A stretch of DNA of 64,000 nucleotides from Ignavibacteriales bacterium. Lineage in GTDB: Bacteria; Bacteroidota; Ignavibacteria; Ignavibacteriales; Melioribacteraceae. The notes under the pieces are model-generated. The model ran no database searches. It was not told where the DNA came from and saw nothing but the letters and a program-made list of their open reading frames with translations. Position numbers and translations under genes: made by a program. Below, in pieces: positions 16,984-25,363 of this stretch; positions within the stretch are counted from its first letter, which is position 1, and the number at the start of each line of letters is the position of its first letter. The stretch spans positions 682,001 through 746,000 of the forward strand of contig JAPLFF010000007.1 in NCBI GenBank assembly GCA_026390775.1, read 5' to 3'.

Positions 16984-18207
16984 CTATCCCTTTAATAATT
17001 GAAGAATTCTAGTTTTATTGTTAGCATAAGCAATAGCACTTTCTTTAGAGATTTTCTTTTCGGCACATAAACGTAACAAATCCTGTTCCATCGTAACCAT
17101 GCCCTGAGGGCCTCCTTGATTGATCATCATGTAAATTTCACTGGTATTATTGTTCTTTATTGCCGCTCTAACCGAAGGAGTAACAATTAAAACCTCTTTA
17201 GCCAGCACTCTTTTGCCGTCTAAACTTGGTACAAGTTTCTGAGATGCGACAGAAATTAAAACGTCTGCCAGACGGTTTCTTACTCTTTCTTGCTCTGTGG
17301 GATTAACCTCTGCAATTATACGATCTATAGATTCTACAGCAGATGATGTATGTAATGTTGAGAATACTTTATGCCCGGTATCTGTTACTTCTAAAGCCGC
17401 CATGATTGTATCGGAATCCCTCATTTCTCCAATTACAATAATATCGGGATCTTGACGTAATGCTTGAATAACTCCTTCTTTAAACGAATTTACATCTCTG
17501 CCAACCTCACGATGTTTGATTATTGCTTTTCGTGATTTGTGGACATATTCTATTGGAGAAGCAATAATTACAATATGGCATGGGTTAGTATCATTATGAA
17601 AATCAATAATTGCATCAAGTGTGGTTGATTTACCAGATCCTGTAATTCCTGTAATCAACGAGAGACCGAATTTAATATAACTATGGCTCATTGTTTTAAT
17701 TGCGACAGGATGAAAGTCTAAAGATTCAATCGGACGTATTCGCGTCTGTATTGATCGCATATTTAGAGCAACACTATCCAAATCAAAATATGCATCGGCT
17801 CTAAATCTAACGTCTAAGTTTGCTTTATCGAAATGGAATGAATAACTGAAATCAAGATTTCTTTCTTGTAATAAAAAATCTATTTGGTTTTTACTGAGTA
17901 AAGTCATTACAAGAGTAGATGTTTCATCTTCAGTAAATTGAGGAATATCTGCAACACGTTCTTTTTTTCCAAATATTCTGAACCAAACATAATTTTGAGC
18001 ACCGTGTCCGCCTAATTCAACATCAGATGCTTGACGGTCTATCATTATTTCTAAAATACTATTGATCAATTGTAAGATGTGAAGCCGCTGTTCAACCTGA
18101 AGCTCGTGAATGTGTTCTGTTATATAATTAACACGCTCGGGGCCAAGAACAGTAGAAGGAATTTTTGCAGTAAAAGCCGTAAGTATCTGTTTTGCATCTG
18201 AAATCAT
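16984..18207 (-). CDS. pilT: PilT-like pilus retraction ATPase
   Basis: The 407-residue protein has the PilT order of motifs: Walker A GITGSGKS (187-194), an Asp-box position at 216-221, Walker B IIVIGE (256-261) and the His box TGHKVFSTLH (277-286). An N-terminal PAS-like domain is present. PilT proteins lack the zinc-binding Cys cluster found in PilB, and none is seen here. The Asp box normally reads EDPIEF or EDPIEY, but here it reads ASPIEY, so two acidic residues near the catalytic site are lost. The N-terminus is about 40 residues longer than in typical PilT. The gene lies 76 bases after pilB and abuts the pilM-pilN fusion. Retraction activity is inferred from family only. Confidence 0.85.
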   Translation of the reverse strand: MISDAKQILTAFTAKIPSTVLGPERVNYITEHIHELQVEQRLHILQLINSILEIMIDRQASDVELGGHGAQNYVWFRIFGKKERVADIPQFTEDETSTLVMTLLSKNQIDFLLQERNLDFSYSFHFDKANLDVRFRADAYFDLDSVALNMRSIQTRIRPIESLDFHPVAIKTMSHSYIKFGLSLITGITGSGKSTTLDAIIDFHNDTNPCHIVIIASPIEYVHKSRKAIIKHREVGRDVNSFKEGVIQALRQDPDIIVIGEMRDSDTIMAALEVTDTGHKVFSTLHTSSAVESIDRIIAEVNPTEQERVRNRLADVLISVASQKLVPSLDGKRVLAKEVLIVTPSVRAAIKNNNTSEIYMMINQGGPQGMVTMEQDLLRLCAEKKISKESAIAYANNKTRILQLLKG

Positions 18208-18283
18208 TAATATCCGCCACTTAAATGAATAAATAGCAAGGTGAATTATACTTTAATTACAATATAAAAAAAAGATTGCTGAA

Positions 18284-20071
18284 TTAGTCTTCCATTGTTG
18301 CGCCAATTACTTCTTGAATAGAAGTTAATCCAAGTTGTACTTTCTCAAAACCTGAATCGCGCAAACTTTTTGTCCCGTCTCTTCTTGCTTGATCGCGTAA
18401 TGATTCTTCATCAATTTCTTCGCCAGCACGTACAATTAATCTTCTAACTTCTTTTGTAAAATAAAGAGCTTCATGTATTGCCATTCTTCCTTTATAACCA
18501 CTGTGATTACACTTCTCGCATCCTGCAGCATCATAAATTTCATGTCCCATCCAATCTTTTATATCGAGTCCAGTTGGAAGTATATGATCTTCGAGATTCA
18601 CAATTTTCTTCTTACAACTTTCGCATAATTTTCTGATAAGTCTTTGGGCAACAATAATGTTAATAGCATAAGCAATTAGAAATGGTTCAACACCCATCTT
18701 AAATAAACGCGCAACGGCACTGGGTGCATCGTTTGTATGTAATGTGGAAAATGTTAAGTGACCTGTGTTGGCAAGTTTAATAGCTGTTTCGGCTGTCTCT
18801 TTATCACGCATCTCACCAACGAGAACGATATCCGGATCGTGCCGTAAGATTGATCTGATTGCCTGTTCAAAATTCATTTTGTAACCAATCTTAAGCTGAC
18901 GCGCTCCTTCGATAACATATTCTACAGGATCTTCTACTGTTAAAACATTTTTTGTGGGATTGATTACCTGATAAAGTGCTGCAACTAATGTTGTTGATTT
19001 ACCGCTTCCTGTTGGTCCAGTTAAAATAATCATTCCCTGGGGTTGACTTATTGCTTTTACAAATGCTGTGTTTGCGTAACCAGTAAGACCTAATTTTCCT
19101 AAATCCCGGATTACTTTTCTATCATCAAGAATTCTTATTACTATACTTTCAAATTTATTTTTTAATTCTGTGCCAACAGTAGGGAGAACAGAAACTCTAT
19201 AACGAATAATATGTCCATCGATTTCTCTTTGCATAAAACCATCTTGAGCACGTTCTCTCTCAAATCTGTCCAGTCCTTTCGATCGATCTTTTACAACTGC
19301 CATTACGGCCTCGGGTAATGTGTTTTCCTGAGTATGCCAAAGCATTAATTTACCATCTAAGCGAAAATGTATTTCTGTTTTGTTGCCGGACTTTGGAATA
19401 ATATGAATATCACTTACACCTTTTCGAGTTCCTTCAATAAGTGCAGCTTCAACTAAATTGATTAACGCACTTTTATTAATTTCTGCATCAAGTTCTTCTT
19501 CGTCAACTGATGCTTCATCCTGAACTACTTGAATTTCTTCTCCTGCTTCCTGAACTAATTTCAAATATTCGTTTTCGGAAGTAACAAGAAGAGAAATTAA
19601 TTTTTCATAATCTTTTTTTCTGAGGTAATTTATCTCATACTTTTTAATGTTTAATGTATATGCTACCTTTGCAATATTTCTATCAGTTGGATCAACCGCT
19701 GCAAGAATCAATTTGTCTTTTTGTCTTTCATCGTACTTAAAAGGAATAACGCGGTGTTCAAGAAGCATTTTCTGAACTTCTTTTCCTTGCCGGGTCATTA
19801 AATTTTTAATTTCGGCAATACGTTCGTCAGGTAATTCTTCGGGATGAATATTTAATTCTTTGAAAGCATAAAGAACTGCAACTTCTCTAAATATCATATC
19901 ATGATCATAACCAAATTCGTCTACCAAAATTTGAGCAAGATTTCTTTTAAGTTTGGTTTGGTCGCTATCTTTTATTTTGAGAGATTGTTCTAAAATTTTG
20001 TGATCAATAATTCCTTTTTTTAGAAGGAGATAACCGATCTTATCGGTCATTTCTAACTGAGCATCAAGCAT
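18284..20071 (-). CDS. pilB: PilB/GspE-type pilus assembly ATPase
   Basis: The N-terminal 150 residues are an MshEN/GspE_N domain (KIGYLLLKKGIIDHKILEQSL, ELNIHPEELP), which in relatives can bind c-di-GMP. The motor part has Walker A GPTGSGKS (about residue 353), an intact Asp box VEDPVEY, Walker B DIVLVGEMRD and the His box TGHLTFSTLHT. A zinc finger of four cysteines (CESCKK and CEKCNHSGYKGR) is the assembly-ATPase mark that separates PilB from PilT. It would power pilin polymerisation through PilC. Length (595) is normal. The gene starts 15 bases after pilC ends. Confidence 0.94.
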   Translation of the reverse strand: MLDAQLEMTDKIGYLLLKKGIIDHKILEQSLKIKDSDQTKLKRNLAQILVDEFGYDHDMIFREVAVLYAFKELNIHPEELPDERIAEIKNLMTRQGKEVQKMLLEHRVIPFKYDERQKDKLILAAVDPTDRNIAKVAYTLNIKKYEINYLRKKDYEKLISLLVTSENEYLKLVQEAGEEIQVVQDEASVDEEELDAEINKSALINLVEAALIEGTRKGVSDIHIIPKSGNKTEIHFRLDGKLMLWHTQENTLPEAVMAVVKDRSKGLDRFERERAQDGFMQREIDGHIIRYRVSVLPTVGTELKNKFESIVIRILDDRKVIRDLGKLGLTGYANTAFVKAISQPQGMIILTGPTGSGKSTTLVAALYQVINPTKNVLTVEDPVEYVIEGARQLKIGYKMNFEQAIRSILRHDPDIVLVGEMRDKETAETAIKLANTGHLTFSTLHTNDAPSAVARLFKMGVEPFLIAYAINIIVAQRLIRKLCESCKKKIVNLEDHILPTGLDIKDWMGHEIYDAAGCEKCNHSGYKGRMAIHEALYFTKEVRRLIVRAGEEIDEESLRDQARRDGTKSLRDSGFEKVQLGLTSIQEVIGATMED

Positions 20072-20086
20072 CGTTTTTCCTATCTG

Positions 20087-21430
20087 TTATTTCATCATTG
20101 GTGATTTAGGGCTTATGGTTGCAGTTTCAGCAGATACAAGAGTAAGACCAATCATAACAACCATTATAACCATTGCAATTCCAACTTGAATTAATTCAAT
20201 AACATTTTTCAATCTGTAAACTGTTTCACTTTCATAATAATTTGCCAGTTGTAGTGCAGTATTTTTTATTGTACCTGTTTCTTCGCCTGAATGAAATCTT
20301 GAAAGAGCAGTTTCAGTAAAAACACCGCAAGCAGTAAAAGCTTCAGTAATGCCAATACCTTTTTTTATCATTAAAGGTATAGCTACATTTTTAATTTGAT
20401 GTTCAAAATAAGTATTACCCGCCGCTTCTGCTGCTATTCGTATTGGTTCTATGCTTTCTGCCGATCCGCTGTATAAAGTATAAAATACTCTGCAAAAAAC
20501 TTCAATAAGAGTTTTATGTATCAAGGAACCCATGATTGGCATCTTGAGCATGTAACGATCAATTATCAATCTGCCAGCTTCTGTCTTACCGAATCGCCAA
20601 AGTGCAATTGGTGGAATGATACAGACAAGAGCAACCAGTAAACCATTATTCATTAAAAAGTTGCTAATATTTAACGTAGCTGCAGTTAAAGGCGGAAGTT
20701 TTATATTAAACTTTACAAAAAGTTTTGCCGTGGCAGGAAAGATGTATCCGACATAAAAAAGTACGGCTAGGAAAAGTACGAATAAAGTTACCATTGGAGT
20801 AATAAGAGCACTTCGTATATTTTTCTTGAACTCTTGCTGTCTTTCTAAAAATTTTGCTGTAGCTTTATAAATTTCTGCCATATTACCGCTCTTAGAAGCT
20901 AACCCCAACATGTATGCAGTAAATTTTCCAAATACTGATTGATAACGTAAAAATGTAGCTTCGCTATCAGCGCCTTTTTTCATTTCATTGTTAATTTGTT
21001 TTAGTGTTTCCCTCAATGTTTTATTTTCGATGTCATTAACAAGTAATGTAAGAATCTCACTATAAGGAAGTTTTTGATCAAGAAGTTCAGCGCTAATTTT
21101 AACAAATGAAACTATATCTTTCTGTGGAGGTTTAAAATTAAGTTCTAAAAGTTTTCTGTTGATCGAAAGTACTTCGTAACCAAGTTTTCTAAGAGCAGCA
21201 ACTACTTCTTCTTTATTAAATGCGCGTTGCTCTCCTCTTATTGGTTTTTCTTTCCCTTTTTTGATTTTATAAAGGTAAGTGTTTTTCTTTTCAATAGATT
21301 GAACTTTAAGCTGATTTTTTTTAGCAAGTTTTTCAATTTTCTTTTTTGCTTCAGAAAAAGTCGGCTCGCTAAATGATCCGCTTATAACCTGTCCATTTGC
21401 CTTTTGCGCAGTAAATCTAATTTCTATCAT
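20087..21430 (-). CDS. pilC: PilC/GspF-type inner-membrane platform protein
   Basis: An N-terminal basic cytosolic domain (about 1-70) carries RFTAQKANGQVISGSFSE, typical of the GspF start. It is followed by two GspF repeats. Each repeat has the FVKISAELLDQKLPYSEIL or FCRVFYTLYSGSAESIEPI segment and membrane helices (about residues 205-230, 260-280 and 415-435). The protein anchors the assembly ATPase and channels pilin subunits into the growing fibre. Length is 447, slightly over the usual 400, because of the N-terminal extension. A terminator separates it from the upstream pilin gene, so expression from the pilin promoter would depend on read-through. Otherwise it heads the run pilC-pilB-pilT-pilMN-pilO-pilQ. 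Confidence 0.92.
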   Translation of the reverse strand: MIEIRFTAQKANGQVISGSFSEPTFSEAKKKIEKLAKKNQLKVQSIEKKNTYLYKIKKGKEKPIRGEQRAFNKEEVVAALRKLGYEVLSINRKLLELNFKPPQKDIVSFVKISAELLDQKLPYSEILTLLVNDIENKTLRETLKQINNEMKKGADSEATFLRYQSVFGKFTAYMLGLASKSGNMAEIYKATAKFLERQQEFKKNIRSALITPMVTLFVLFLAVLFYVGYIFPATAKLFVKFNIKLPPLTAATLNISNFLMNNGLLVALVCIIPPIALWRFGKTEAGRLIIDRYMLKMPIMGSLIHKTLIEVFCRVFYTLYSGSAESIEPIRIAAEAAGNTYFEHQIKNVAIPLMIKKGIGITEAFTACGVFTETALSRFHSGEETGTIKNTALQLANYYESETVYRLKNVIELIQVGIAMVIMVVMIGLTLVSAETATISPKSPMMK

Positions 21431-21446
21431 AAGTAAAATCTAATAT

Positions 21447-21492
21447 GAAAAAGAAAGCCGATAATCCCAATTAGTTGGGACTATCGGCTTTC
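21447..21492 (-). terminator. Terminator after the first pilin-like gene
   Basis: On the minus strand a long stem (arms 21485-21492 with 21453-21460, continued inward by TAGTCCCA/TGGGATTA-type pairing) is followed by a T-rich tract (the A-rich bases 21447-21452). It separates the highly expressed pilin gene from pilC, a common way to keep pilin abundant and machinery scarce. Confidence 0.85.
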
Positions 21493-21517
21493 AATTTAAC
21501 AAAATTATTGTTAAAAA

Positions 21518-21916
21518 TTAATTGTTTATCACAGTTGAGATTGAACTTGGGTTGACTGTCATAGTTACCTTAACTTTCGTAGATCCATCAGTACCTGTTT
21601 CAGTTCCTACTGCAACAAGGGTTACCACTTGTGCAGCTACTGTAACTGTTAATGCCGCGCTCATATTTGCTGTTGGATTTAAAGATGCCGGAACTGTCCA
21701 GCCGGCGCCGCCGTTGAAAGCATTACCGCCGCCGCCAAGAGCTGTAGGTTTTCTATAGAATTGTTGTGCAAGTGATGATAAGTTTGTTAAGTCTGCAATA
21801 ACTCCATCACGATTAGCTTGTGATGCACTTGCTGTAAATACATTGATACCCACAACTACTGCGATACCAACTATAATTACACCAAGAACGATTAGTAATA
21901 ATTGTTGTTGACCCAT
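21518..21916 (-). CDS. Pilin-like protein with non-canonical N-terminus (copy 1)
   Basis: The 132-residue protein starts MGQQQLLLIVLGVIIVGIAV, a long hydrophobic helix like the pilin assembly helix. It is followed by a small beta-rich domain (WTVPASLNPTANM, VTLVAVGTETGTDG, KVKVTMTV). Classical type IV pilins have a basic leader, a G/FTLIE cleavage site and Glu at +5. Here the only candidate site is after Gly2, and position +5 would be Leu. It has its own strong promoter, an AAGGAG Shine-Dalgarno at 21925-21930 and its own terminator, which together suggest the major subunit. The position directly upstream of pilC supports a pilus role. Homology to the other two copies is clear along the full length. 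Confidence 0.82.
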   Translation of the reverse strand: MGQQQLLLIVLGVIIVGIAVVVGINVFTASASQANRDGVIADLTNLSSLAQQFYRKPTALGGGGNAFNGGAGWTVPASLNPTANMSAALTVTVAAQVVTLVAVGTETGTDGSTKVKVTMTVNPSSISTVINN

Positions 21917-21961
21917 TTTTGTAACTCCTTCTTGTTTGTTTGTGTTTGTTAATTAGATTAA

Positions 21962-21989
21962 AGAATATATATCCTGAAATAATTGTCAA
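21962..21989 (-). promoter_or_regulatory. Sigma-70-like promoter of pilin copy 1
   Basis: The minus strand has a perfect TTGACA (21984-21989) and TATTCT (21962-21967) separated by 16 bases, about 46 bases upstream of the ATG. No sigma-54 GG/GC pair was seen here, so the NtrC-type regulator elsewhere in the window does not obviously act at this site. Confidence 0.5.
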
Positions 21990-22133
21990 TTTTTGTCGAA
22001 GTAACCAAACATAGTCCCACTATATAGTTACTTTCATATTTCATGTTCTGTTATATCCTTGTTCATTTTCTGTGCCAACGAATTCTCTTCACATCGTGGC
22101 TATTAATCAACTTAATTTGCGTAAGGTGACTTA

Positions 22134-22526
22134 CTAATTATTAATTGTTGTTGAAGTAATTGCATTTGGCCCGACTAGCATTGTTACTTTAACAACCGTA
22201 GTTCCATCATTACCTTTTTCGGTACCAACACCAACAAGTATTACCGATTGTGCTGCTACTGTATACGTTACTGCTACACTCATATTTGCGGTTAATGATA
22301 AGTTTGCAGGAACTATCCATCCTGTAAATGTATGACCGCCGCCCTTTAATGTTATTGGTTCTCTATAATATTTTTGTGCCATGGAAGCAATATTCGTTAA
22401 ATCTGCAATAATTGCTTCTCTATTTGCTTTTCCTGAACTTGATGAAAAATAATTTATTCCAACTACTATAGCTATTCCGATAATTATTATACCAAGAACA
22501 ATAAATAGTAGTTGCTGTTGACCCAT
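22134..22526 (-). CDS. Pilin-like protein with non-canonical N-terminus (copy 2)
   Basis: This 130-residue paralogue shares the MGQQQLLFIVLGIIIIGIAI opening helix with copy 1. It also shares the central KYYREPITLKGGGHTF segment and the VGVGTEKGNDGTTVVKVTM strands. It starts 18 bases downstream of the copy-3 gene with a GAGG Shine-Dalgarno and is followed by a 217-base gap that carries the copy-1 promoter. It is probably a minor or alternative subunit co-transcribed with copy 3. Glycine and threonine-rich strands in the second half fit an extracellular beta domain. No cysteines are present. The assignment rests on similarity among the three copies and on context. Confidence 0.78.
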   Translation of the reverse strand: MGQQQLLFIVLGIIIIGIAIVVGINYFSSSSGKANREAIIADLTNIASMAQKYYREPITLKGGGHTFTGWIVPANLSLTANMSVAVTYTVAAQSVILVGVGTEKGNDGTTVVKVTMLVGPNAITSTTINN

Positions 22527-22543
22527 CTTTAATCCCTCACAAT

Positions 22544-22924
22544 TTATTTAATTATGGTCGTTGTAAATGAAGTAGATGTCACATTTATTCTTACTGTTAC
22601 AGAGTCATTACCAGTTACAACCTCATTACCTACTCCCGTAATGATTACATTATCCAGAGAAACGACCGCAGTAAAATTACCATTGGCAGTCACAGATAAT
22701 TCGGTTGGAATAGTCCAACCCGAAAAAGTTCTTGAACCACCACCCATAGCACCTGGCTTCATGTAGTATTGCTGGGCCATTGAAGCTAAATTTACCAATT
22801 CATTTGTAACATTATTCCGCTTAGTTTCGATAGCATTAGCTCTAAAAAGATTGATACCAACGAATATCGCAATTCCAACTATAATAACTCCCAGCGCTAT
22901 AAGTAATAGTTGCTGTTGACCCAC
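22544..22924 (-). CDS. Pilin-like protein with non-canonical N-terminus (copy 3)
   Basis: The 126-residue paralogue begins with GTG (22922-22924) preceded by GGAG at a good distance. It opens MGQQQLLLIALGVIIVGIAI, then has NELVNLASMAQQYYMKPGAM and a beta-rich end (VIITGVGNEVVTGND). It is the most diverged of the three. It is the first gene of the pilin group; the left end of the IS1-like transposon lies 235 bases upstream of its start, so its promoter region may have been altered by that insertion. Function is inferred from position in the pilus locus. Confidence 0.75.
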   Translation of the reverse strand: MGQQQLLLIALGVIIVGIAIFVGINLFRANAIETKRNNVTNELVNLASMAQQYYMKPGAMGGGSRTFSGWTIPTELSVTANGNFTAVVSLDNVIITGVGNEVVTGNDSVTVRINVTSTSFTTTIIK

Positions 22925-23151
22925 CTAATTCTCCGCTGCATTTGATAATCGGTAAATTCTTCCGCCCAACTTTCTCTCCATTCTTATTTGAGAATTCTAA
23001 TAAGTCAATTATCAAACCAACTTTTAGATAGAATAAAAAGTGCATTTTCGTTGAAAGGAATATAAAAAACGGAAAGATTAATAGAAAGAGAAATCTACTT
23101 TAAGTTGGATGGATTTGTCCGTGAAGTAATACTTACATGTAAAGATGGGTA

Positions 23152-23158
23152 AGACTAT
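23152..23158. repeat. Left copy of the target-site duplication
   Basis: AGACTAT directly precedes the left terminal inverted repeat and recurs at 26336-26342 directly after the right one. The two copies are identical. Confidence 0.85.
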
Positions 23159-23178
23159 GGTAGTGTCCTAATTTGAAC
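23159..23178 (+). repeat. Left terminal inverted repeat
   Basis: GGTAGTGTCCTAATTTGAAC differs at two positions from the complement of the right end. It is followed inward by a T-rich segment. Confidence 0.88.
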
Positions 23179-23329
23179 GACTTTTTTTGTTTTGTTATTT
23201 TTTAATAAATAGAAGTTCTTAAAAATATTGATTGATTGCAATCTCAAAGTAGATTGGATAGAAATGCACAGATATAAATTACGCTTGTATATATTAAGTA
23301 GTCAGCATATATTTTATATATGTTAAAAT

Positions 23330-23767
23330 ATGGGTTGTTACTTTTTGCAAGTAGACGAAGCAACTATAGAGCATATTATCAATTCCCTAAGAACTTGGCT
23401 TGATGCCGATCCGGTGTGGGCAAGGAAAGAGAATTCATATTTAATTGACTTACCAATTAAAAACGAGGAGAATTTAGAACTTCGCTTTTGTGCTACTAAA
23501 AATGATACCGCTATTGCAGTTCCTAATTTTGTATATTTATTTAATAACAAGAGAATACGTGGATTAGATTATCATACGTCGTATATAGATTGTTATGGTA
23601 AAAAAAATTCTGGTGTTCACGAACATAAATGGTCAAACAAAAATCAAGATAACGATAAATTTCCAAACAATGACTTTGAACATATTCCCTCCGATAGACA
23701 GATAAATTATATTCTTAAACTTTGGAAAATTGACTATCGGGAACAATTAAGATTGGAGTTAAAATAA
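23330..23767 (+). CDS. Passenger gene of unknown function (possibly DUF6978-like)
   Basis: The 145-residue soluble protein has no signal peptide or membrane segment. It begins with a helical segment (VDEATIEHIINSLRTWL), then alternating strands (YLIDLPIKNEENLELRFCATK, IAVPNFVYLFNNKRIRGLDYH), then a polar, Asn-rich region with H-x-H-K-W-S (near residue 97) and an amphipathic C-terminal helix. It resembles small proteins found beside DUF1828 genes, which I recall as DUF6978, but that name is uncertain. Its stop is followed after one base by the DUF1828/1829 gene, so the two form one cassette. A paired role, such as toxin-antitoxin or defence, is possible but unproven. Confidence 0.7.
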   Translation: MGCYFLQVDEATIEHIINSLRTWLDADPVWARKENSYLIDLPIKNEENLELRFCATKNDTAIAVPNFVYLFNNKRIRGLDYHTSYIDCYGKKNSGVHEHKWSNKNQDNDKFPNNDFEHIPSDRQINYILKLWKIDYREQLRLELK

Positions 23768-23768
23768 A

Positions 23769-24509
23769 ATGAAATGTGAAATCTTATTAGACAGTTACTT
23801 AAGAGCTGTAGCAAACAACTCTGAAATTAGACGCATTCAAGATAACTGTGTGCTTATTACTCCATATCTGCATTCTCACGGAGTGTATATTTCTGTGTTC
23901 GCTAATGAATCTGATAACAAGATTAAAGTTCACGATAATGGCGAAACCTTACAATCTCTTTTCTTGAGAGGAGTTAAAATAGTTGATAATTCTCACCGAG
24001 AAGAATTATTAAAAGATATATGCAGAACTTATAATGTCGAAGTCAATGGCTGGACAATTCAAAAAATAATTGAAGTTGATTATCTTGGCGAAGCAATTAT
24101 TGATTTAATAAACGCCGTTAAATCTGCTAATGATTTAATATATCTTCATCAGGCAAGCTCTTCAAATGTTTTTAGATTCGAAGTAGAAATGTTTCTCAAA
24201 GGGAAAAATTTAAGTTATACTCCAAACAAGAAAATTAATGGCAGAACAACAGAACATCGAATTGATTTTCATTATAAAAAAGAGAAAGATAATTTTATTA
24301 ATGTAATTTCAGGCTCCGACTTACAAACCAAAGTTATCAAATCAGGATTTAGCTATTACGATATCAAAGAGAATCATACAAATTTTGCTTGGATAAGCGT
24401 TCTGAATCCCGAAGATAAATGGACAGCACATTCATTAGAGATTCTAAATCAATTCTCACAAACAGTCACTTGGCAAAACAAAGACAGCTTAATAAATCTA
24501 TTAAATTAA
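23769..24509 (+). CDS. DUF1828/DUF1829-domain protein carried by the transposon
   Basis: The 246-residue protein has the DUF1828 pattern in its first half. There is an N-terminal ITPYLHSHGVYISVF strand pair, then IKVHDNGETLQSLFLRGV, in which a conserved D-x-G-E-T motif is plain. The second half (about 130-246) matches DUF1829: an RFEVEMFLKGKNL helix, TEHRIDFHYKK strands and SVLNPEDKWTAHS. The DUF1828/1829 combination is found on phage and mobile elements with unknown biochemistry. It begins one base after its partner gene and stops two bases before the convergent transposase ends. It has no membrane segment. I assign the domain names from remembered motifs, not a search. Confidence 0.8.
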   Translation: MKCEILLDSYLRAVANNSEIRRIQDNCVLITPYLHSHGVYISVFANESDNKIKVHDNGETLQSLFLRGVKIVDNSHREELLKDICRTYNVEVNGWTIQKIIEVDYLGEAIIDLINAVKSANDLIYLHQASSSNVFRFEVEMFLKGKNLSYTPNKKINGRTTEHRIDFHYKKEKDNFINVISGSDLQTKVIKSGFSYYDIKENHTNFAWISVLNPEDKWTAHSLEILNQFSQTVTWQNKDSLINLLN

Positions 24510-24511
24510 AT

Positions 24512-25354
24512 TTAAGCAACTTGTTTTTGCTTTACCGAAATTCCTAAAAATTCTTCCCAACTCCAAATACGATTTGTAATATTTGATTCCATCGCCGGAG
24601 TTGATTTCAACGTCTGATGAACACGCATAAAGTTGTAGTAAAAGAAGTGAAGCGAACACGCACATTTTAAGTTTTCAAGTTTCTTAGAGAAAGCATTTGT
24701 TAATCTTGTGAATCTTCTCATATTCATTCGCATAGTTAAATTTTGTCTTTCGATGTGAGAAGTTGAGATTCTCGAAAATTCAGGATTTCCGTTAATCCAT
24801 TTTTTGTGTAAACATATTATTTTGGGTGGTGAATATCTTCTCTCATACTGGTTATCGTTTGCATACATTTTAGAAATTTGTGCAAACTCAATGTTCTCGC
24901 CGAAAGATTCATTAACAGCTTCACAATAAGCGGGGAAAGAATCAGTAGAAAGCTGAAACCGATTAACAATTCTTTCTCTTCGTTGATTTATAAACGTTAC
25001 GGTAGAATCAAGATTTCTTTTGCCGACATAAAAAGCGGGAACAAGTTTAGTCTCTGAATCCATAGCGACAAAAACATACTGATCGCCGATTTCGATATTT
25101 TTCTTTTCGTCTTTAGATTGGGTGGTTCTTTTTTTATAACAGTAAGTCCAGATCTCATCTGCTTGAATGTAGTTCGATTTTAAGTTCACAAATTTTTCGT
25201 TCATAGTTTCTTGTGCTCTATTTCCTGCAGAGACTAAAAGTCTCATAATTGTATCTCGGTGAGTATTGGAAAGTCTTTCTGTTGATCTGATTGAGTTCCC
25301 CTCACAAAGAGATTGTAAAATTAAAACTTGTTTTTCGATTGATAACTTATTCAT
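24512..25354 (-). CDS. IS1-family DDE transposase
   Basis: The protein has an N-terminal helix-turn-helix (QVLILQSLCEGNSIRSTERL) and an IS1-type catalytic core. The acidic triad is in IQADEIWTY, QLSTDSFPAY and SHIERQNLTMRMNMRRFT. Counting from the longer 283-residue frame these are Asp69, Asp141 and Glu205. The helix after the Glu with R-Q-N and the C-terminal HFFYYNFMRVHQTLKSTPAM are typical of IS1-family enzymes. It is one uninterrupted frame, unlike classical IS1, which needs a frameshift between InsA and InsB. A longer start at 25363 exists, but AAGGA is 8 bases before the ATG at 25354, so that start is preferred. All catalytic residues are present, so the element is probably active. Confidence 0.88.
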   Translation of the reverse strand: MNKLSIEKQVLILQSLCEGNSIRSTERLSNTHRDTIMRLLVSAGNRAQETMNEKFVNLKSNYIQADEIWTYCYKKRTTQSKDEKKNIEIGDQYVFVAMDSETKLVPAFYVGKRNLDSTVTFINQRRERIVNRFQLSTDSFPAYCEAVNESFGENIEFAQISKMYANDNQYERRYSPPKIICLHKKWINGNPEFSRISTSHIERQNLTMRMNMRRFTRLTNAFSKKLENLKCACSLHFFYYNFMRVHQTLKSTPAMESNITNRIWSWEEFLGISVKQKQVA

Positions 25355-25363
25355 TACAGGCAT

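Larger units (their letters stand above)
22925..23329. other. Intergenic stretch: pilin 5' region plus left end of the transposon
   Basis: Bases 22925-23151 are host sequence upstream of pilin copy 3. The target duplication is at 23152-23158 and the transposon begins at 23159. Bases 23179-23329 are a very A+T-rich leader of the first passenger gene, with a T-run at 23183-23192 and no clear hairpin. A minus-strand frame at 22842-23045 overlaps the pilin gene and is not credible. Confidence 0.7.

Noticed and set aside
21962-22133. Sigma-54 promoter for the pilin genes
   Set aside because: No GG-N10-GC pair was seen; a TTGACA/TATTCT pair is present instead.
22842-23045. Minus-strand frame of 67 codons upstream of pilin copy 3
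   Set aside because: It overlaps the pilin start in another frame; the GTG start with GGAG at 22924 explains the region better.
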